This document shows positions 8,449 to 10,849 of a stretch of DNA of 10,849 nucleotides, piece by piece. Within the stretch, counting starts at the first letter, position 1; each line of letters starts with the position of its first letter. The translations under genes and the position numbers were made by a program. The notes under the pieces are model-generated. The model was not told the origin of the DNA. It worked only from the letters and a program-made list of their open reading frames with translations, and made no database searches. The DNA is from Bacteroidia bacterium (GTDB lineage Bacteria > Bacteroidota > Bacteroidia > JABEUT01), in assembly GCA_013044305.1 (NCBI GenBank), contig JABEUT010000220.1, positions 1 through 10,849 on the forward strand, written 5' to 3'.

Positions 8449-8667
8449 CGTTTCCCATATTCAGCTCGCTTGTTTTGAAGTATTTCAACGTTTATCCTTT
8501 TACCTATTTTCCAATACAACATGGTGAGTGTTGCATTTACATTCTGTGCAACATACCCTTTGCTTTCCTCTATAAGCTGGGTAATATCGGTAATAAGCTT
8601 TTGACCTGTAGTTATTTTCTTGAGTTTGGTCATTTTTATATATTAAAATCTACTGCCTTACACCCTG

Positions 8668-8698
8668 CAAATACAATAGAAATGGGGATTTTGAGAAA
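8668..8698 (-). promoter_or_regulatory. Putative Bacteroidota-type promoter upstream of yhcG-uvrA
   Basis: Read on the minus strand, TTTC (8698-8695) is followed after 19 nt by TGTATTTG (8675-8668). Each box differs from the TTTG / TAnnTTTG consensus by one base, and the 19-nt spacing is in the normal range. Transcription would begin near 8660 and give a leader of roughly 28 nt before the yhcG ATG. It could now serve mainly to transcribe uvrA. Confidence 0.4.
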
Positions 8699-8735
8699 TA
8701 ATGTCCGCATTTAATTTCCCTTATACGAATCTTTT

Positions 8736-8752
8736 CATTCAACATTCAACAT
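8736..8752. repeat. 7-bp-period repeat next to the lytic transglycosylase stop codon
   Basis: CATTCAA occurs twice in tandem, followed by a partial third copy (CAT), directly downstream of the transglycosylase TAA (8753-8755). Similar ATTCAACATTCAAC tracts are frequent between genes in Bacteroidota (from general knowledge). No hairpin terminator is visible in the 8634-8752 gap. Confidence 0.5.
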
Positions 8753-10042
8753 TTATCTTACGAACATCATCAGTTCATCGCCCGGCTTCACAATCAGGGT
8801 GTCGCTTATGCTGTTCCAGGCTCTTATCTCATCCACAGATACCCTGAATTTATCGGCCAGGCATTCTATGGTTTCGCCCGGCTGCACTATGTGTACAATT
8901 ATTTTGGGCTGTACCGTATCTGGCGCCGTAACTCCTCCGGGTTCCTTGCGCGTTGAACACGAGGGCACCCTTGCCGTATCAATGATGGCCGCAGTAAGGC
9001 TCGCGCCGCCTGCACCGGCCTGCATACCGTTTCCTGTTGAGTCGTTGTACACTATATCTTCGCCCAGTTCGCTAAAAGGCACATTGGTTTTCGGCAGTGT
9101 AAGAGTGTATTCCGTTTGGTCGGGGTTGCTAAGCCTGCCTGCCATAAGCCAGGGGTTGAAGAATTTAAGGGTGTGGAAATTTATACCGTATGCTTTGCAG
9201 AAATCGGCAAGGCTGCCTATGGTGCTGTCCACGTTAACGGTGTACGATGGTATGGGCTGGTAATAATCCTGCTTGTTCAGGTAATAGCCATACCATTCGG
9301 GATGTGTGGTTAGCAGCTTGAGCGCCAGAATGCGGTATATGTAACGCGAGGTTTCCAGGTTAAGCGAGAGGTTGTAATAGGCACTTTCCCCTTCTCGGTC
9401 TATTTCCTTTGTAAGACCTCCGATGCCCATGTTGTACGATGCTGCCACCAGTGTCCAGTTATGGAATACCTGGTATGCATCGTTGAAATAACGGCACGCG
9501 GCTTCGGTGCTTTTTTCCAGATTATATCTTTCGTCCACTTCCTTATTTACCTGAAGGTGGTATGCCATAGCGGTACTTTTCATAAGCTGCCAGAACCCGG
9601 CCGCACCGGCGGGCGATATTTTGTAGCTGAACCCGCTTTCCGCCATGGCAAGGTATTTGAAGTCGTCGGGCACCGAATATTTTTTAAGTATTTTTTCTAT
9701 AACGGGCAAATAACGCGATGAACGTTTGAGCATAAGTACCGACTGCGACTGCCAGTATGTGTTCACAAGTAATTCCTGCTCCAGGCCTTCTCTTACGCCG
9801 AGGTGGTTCATGGGCACCCCCTCGCCCCCGAAGCTCATGGTATCGGGAAGTGGTACGGAATAAACCTTAAAGCGCTGGTTGAAGGGCATATCCTCCGTTG
9901 TCATGCTTTTTGAGTAGCTGAATATTTCCAACAAAAAGCCCAGTATGATAAGTCCGGCTGCAAAATAGAGTGTGTTTTTCAGGTTATTCATCCTGTTCCG
10001 GGAGCCCTCCGCATTGGCATTTTCCCGCTTATACCGCTTCAT
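8753..10042 (-). CDS. MltD-like membrane-anchored lytic transglycosylase with SLT and LysM domains
   Basis: A 429-residue peptidoglycan lytic transglycosylase. Such enzymes cleave the MurNAc-GlcNAc bond non-hydrolytically, leaving 1,6-anhydroMurNAc ends during wall remodelling. The N-terminus is basic, followed by a hydrophobic segment (about 24-41), probably an inner-membrane anchor with the rest periplasmic; no lipobox cysteine is seen. The SLT domain (about 115-245) carries LAMAESGFS (131-139, catalytic Glu 135), GAAGFWQLM (146-154) and AASYNMGIGGL (200-210). A degenerate LysM-like stretch with NPWL follows (267-317), then a low-complexity linker, then a clear C-terminal LysM (about 382-429, HIVQPGETIECLADKF) for glycan binding. 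The ATG at 10042 forms an ATGA overlap with the stop of the preceding transferase gene, which supports this start over Met 18 and implies translational coupling. It ends in TAA. MltD versus another SLT subfamily cannot be settled by reading. Confidence 0.9.
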   Translation of the reverse strand: MKRYKRENANAEGSRNRMNNLKNTLYFAAGLIILGFLLEIFSYSKSMTTEDMPFNQRFKVYSVPLPDTMSFGGEGVPMNHLGVREGLEQELLVNTYWQSQSVLMLKRSSRYLPVIEKILKKYSVPDDFKYLAMAESGFSYKISPAGAAGFWQLMKSTAMAYHLQVNKEVDERYNLEKSTEAACRYFNDAYQVFHNWTLVAASYNMGIGGLTKEIDREGESAYYNLSLNLETSRYIYRILALKLLTTHPEWYGYYLNKQDYYQPIPSYTVNVDSTIGSLADFCKAYGINFHTLKFFNPWLMAGRLSNPDQTEYTLTLPKTNVPFSELGEDIVYNDSTGNGMQAGAGGASLTAAIIDTARVPSCSTRKEPGGVTAPDTVQPKIIVHIVQPGETIECLADKFRVSVDEIRAWNSISDTLIVKPGDELMMFVR

Positions 10043-10849
10043 ATAGCTTGTTTTTTTACCCGTGTAATTACAAATAACATAACAAAGGATGCAATAAGGA
10101 AACCGGCTGTAACATATTCATACGCTGCAGGCCATTCGGTTAAATATTTGTTGATGGCAACCACGCCGAGAAAACAGAGTGCCGAGTACGATCCGTAAAG
10201 CAACGCTATCTGCCGTTCCTTCATTCCAAGGTAGTAAAGGTGGTGGGTGGTGTGGTCTTTGCCTCCCACAAAGGGTGATGTGCCTTTCAGCAGGCGGTTA
10301 ATGAACACCACGGTGGTATCCATTATAGGCAGTGCAAAGGTGAGCAACACGCTTAAAATGTTTTTACCCGGTTGTATGGCGGGAACAGCTTGTACAGGGC
10401 CGCCTTTAAGGGATAGGTTGTTCCATAAAAACAAAATGCTTGCGGAGGCAAGAAAAGCCCCGAGGAACTGCGTGCCGGTGTCGCCCATGAACATTTTGGA
10501 AGGATGCCAGTTGAACAGCAGGAAAGCGCAGACAGCAGACAACATACCTACCTCGAGGGTAACGAATACCGATGTTGTGTAATGGTTTATGAGCAAAACA
10601 GAAATAAGCGATAAAAGTGCACCTATTATGGCTACCGAAGAAACGGCATCCATATTGTCGAGCAAGTTGATGGAATTCATAAGCCCCACCACCCATACCA
10701 TTGTAATGCAGTAATTCAGATACATATTGGAAAATATATTTATGGATATGCCGCAAAAAATGAATATGATTCCGCAAAACGCCTGCGACGAAAATTTCAG
10801 CATCGGATTGGTATCATAGGCGTCATCGGCCAGCCCCATAAGGAAAGCC
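10039..10849 (-). CDS. MraY/WecA-type polyprenyl-phosphate sugar-1-phosphate transferase (5' end outside window)
   Basis: A membrane protein of the GT4 / WecA-MraY family, which moves a HexNAc-1-phosphate from a UDP-sugar to undecaprenyl phosphate, the first step of O-antigen, capsule, teichoic-type polymer or peptidoglycan assembly. The frame stays open to the window edge, and the ATG at 10839 lies inside the conserved FLMGLADD motif, so the true start and the first transmembrane helices are missing. Numbering from that Met: GLADD (2-6), NSINLLDNMDA (55-65), NWHPSKMFMGDTGTQFLG (110-127) and GGKDHTTHHLYYLG (192-205, the histidine cluster typical of WecA-like members). Several hydrophobic helices lie between. 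The NxxDNMDA motif has Asn and Ala where many relatives have Gly in DGxDG. The features favour WecA/TagO-like over MraY; the sugar is not predictable. The stop TGA overlaps the transglycosylase ATG. Confidence 0.88.
   Translation of the reverse strand, partial: AFLMGLADDAYDTNPMLKFSSQAFCGIIFIFCGISINIFSNMYLNYCITMVWVVGLMNSINLLDNMDAVSSVAIIGALLSLISVLLINHYTTSVFVTLEVGMLSAVCAFLLFNWHPSKMFMGDTGTQFLGAFLASASILFLWNNLSLKGGPVQAVPAIQPGKNILSVLLTFALPIMDTTVVFINRLLKGTSPFVGGKDHTTHHLYYLGMKERQIALLYGSYSALCFLGVVAINKYLTEWPAAYEYVTAGFLIASFVMLFVITRVKKQAI

Larger units (their letters stand above)
7596..8633 (-). pseudogene. yhcG: yhcG/DUF1016 PD-(D/E)XK nuclease gene broken by two in-frame stop codons
   Basis: One reading frame of 345 codons, the usual length for DUF1016 (YhcG) proteins, runs from ATG 8633 to TGA 7596-7598. 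It is interrupted by TGA at 8010-8012 (codon 208) and TAG at 7890-7892 (codon 248). Codons 1-207 form the DUF1016 N-terminal domain: MLYWKIGKRI, GKGFSEKNIRRMMQF, QLSWTHF, EFYAEMCRIEKWSVQTLRE. Between and after the stops the nuclease core continues in frame: GEDFKLDLLFFHRK, then [15 protein letters not shown] and [11 protein letters not shown], preserving putative catalytic D240, D255 and K257. The TGA sits where relatives usually have Arg after LEDAIL, so a CGA-to-TGA transition would explain it. Family members are nucleases often found beside restriction-modification or other defence genes. The region is about 37% G+C in a sampled 60-base line, against 58% in one from uvrA, suggesting acquisition. 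Fragments 8010-8633 (207 aa) and 7596-7868 (90 aa from TTG) could still be made; the first would lack the nuclease site. Confidence 0.88.

Overview
The window looks like a chromosomal segment of a member of the Bacteroidota, probably an uncultured lineage. The protein families have Bacteroidota-type motifs, starts rarely carry a Shine-Dalgarno sequence, and two putative promoters resemble the TTTG / TAnnTTTG consensus of this phylum. No taxon can be fixed more precisely by reading alone. Most of the window is ordinary core genome. The accessory or odd parts are the first ~500 bases and the block at about 7.6-8.75 kb.

Layout. Positions 1-497 are non-coding. They hold a ~51-52 bp tandem repeat with an iteron-like internal structure, a short 7-bp-period repeat, and a dispersed-type palindromic element that begins CGTCATTGCGAGG. 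A promoter-like TATATTTG then leads into a plus-strand long-chain acyl-CoA synthetase (498-2297). Everything from 2322 to the right edge is on the minus strand. In transcription order, from right to left, it is: a 5'-truncated MraY/WecA-type polyprenyl-phosphate sugar-1-phosphate transferase (10039-10849); an MltD-like membrane-anchored lytic transglycosylase (8753-10042, ATGA overlap with the preceding gene); a broken yhcG/DUF1016 PD-(D/E)XK nuclease gene (7596-8633); uvrA (4729-7599, ATGA overlap with the broken gene); a LOG-family Rossmann protein (3922-4632); and a GT-C membrane glycosyltransferase-like protein (2322-3839). The acyl-CoA synthetase and GT-C genes converge with only 24 bp between them.

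How the genes work together. The right-hand pair is a plausible cell-envelope unit: a lipid-linked sugar initiator coupled to a peptidoglycan-cleaving enzyme. The GT-C protein at the far end of the minus-strand run also belongs to envelope glycan assembly. UvrA is the damage-recognition subunit of nucleotide excision repair. The yhcG reading frame keeps its full length (345 codons) and the putative D...D-x-K catalytic residues, but is interrupted by two in-frame stops (TGA and TAG). It is visibly more AT-rich than its neighbours, so it is best read as a horizontally acquired, recently inactivated nuclease gene lying directly upstream of uvrA.

No convincing new multi-gene system was found. The points most worth a second look are the iteron-like repeat, the yhcG pseudogene with its ATGA junction to uvrA, and two related 27-bp palindromes inside yhcG.
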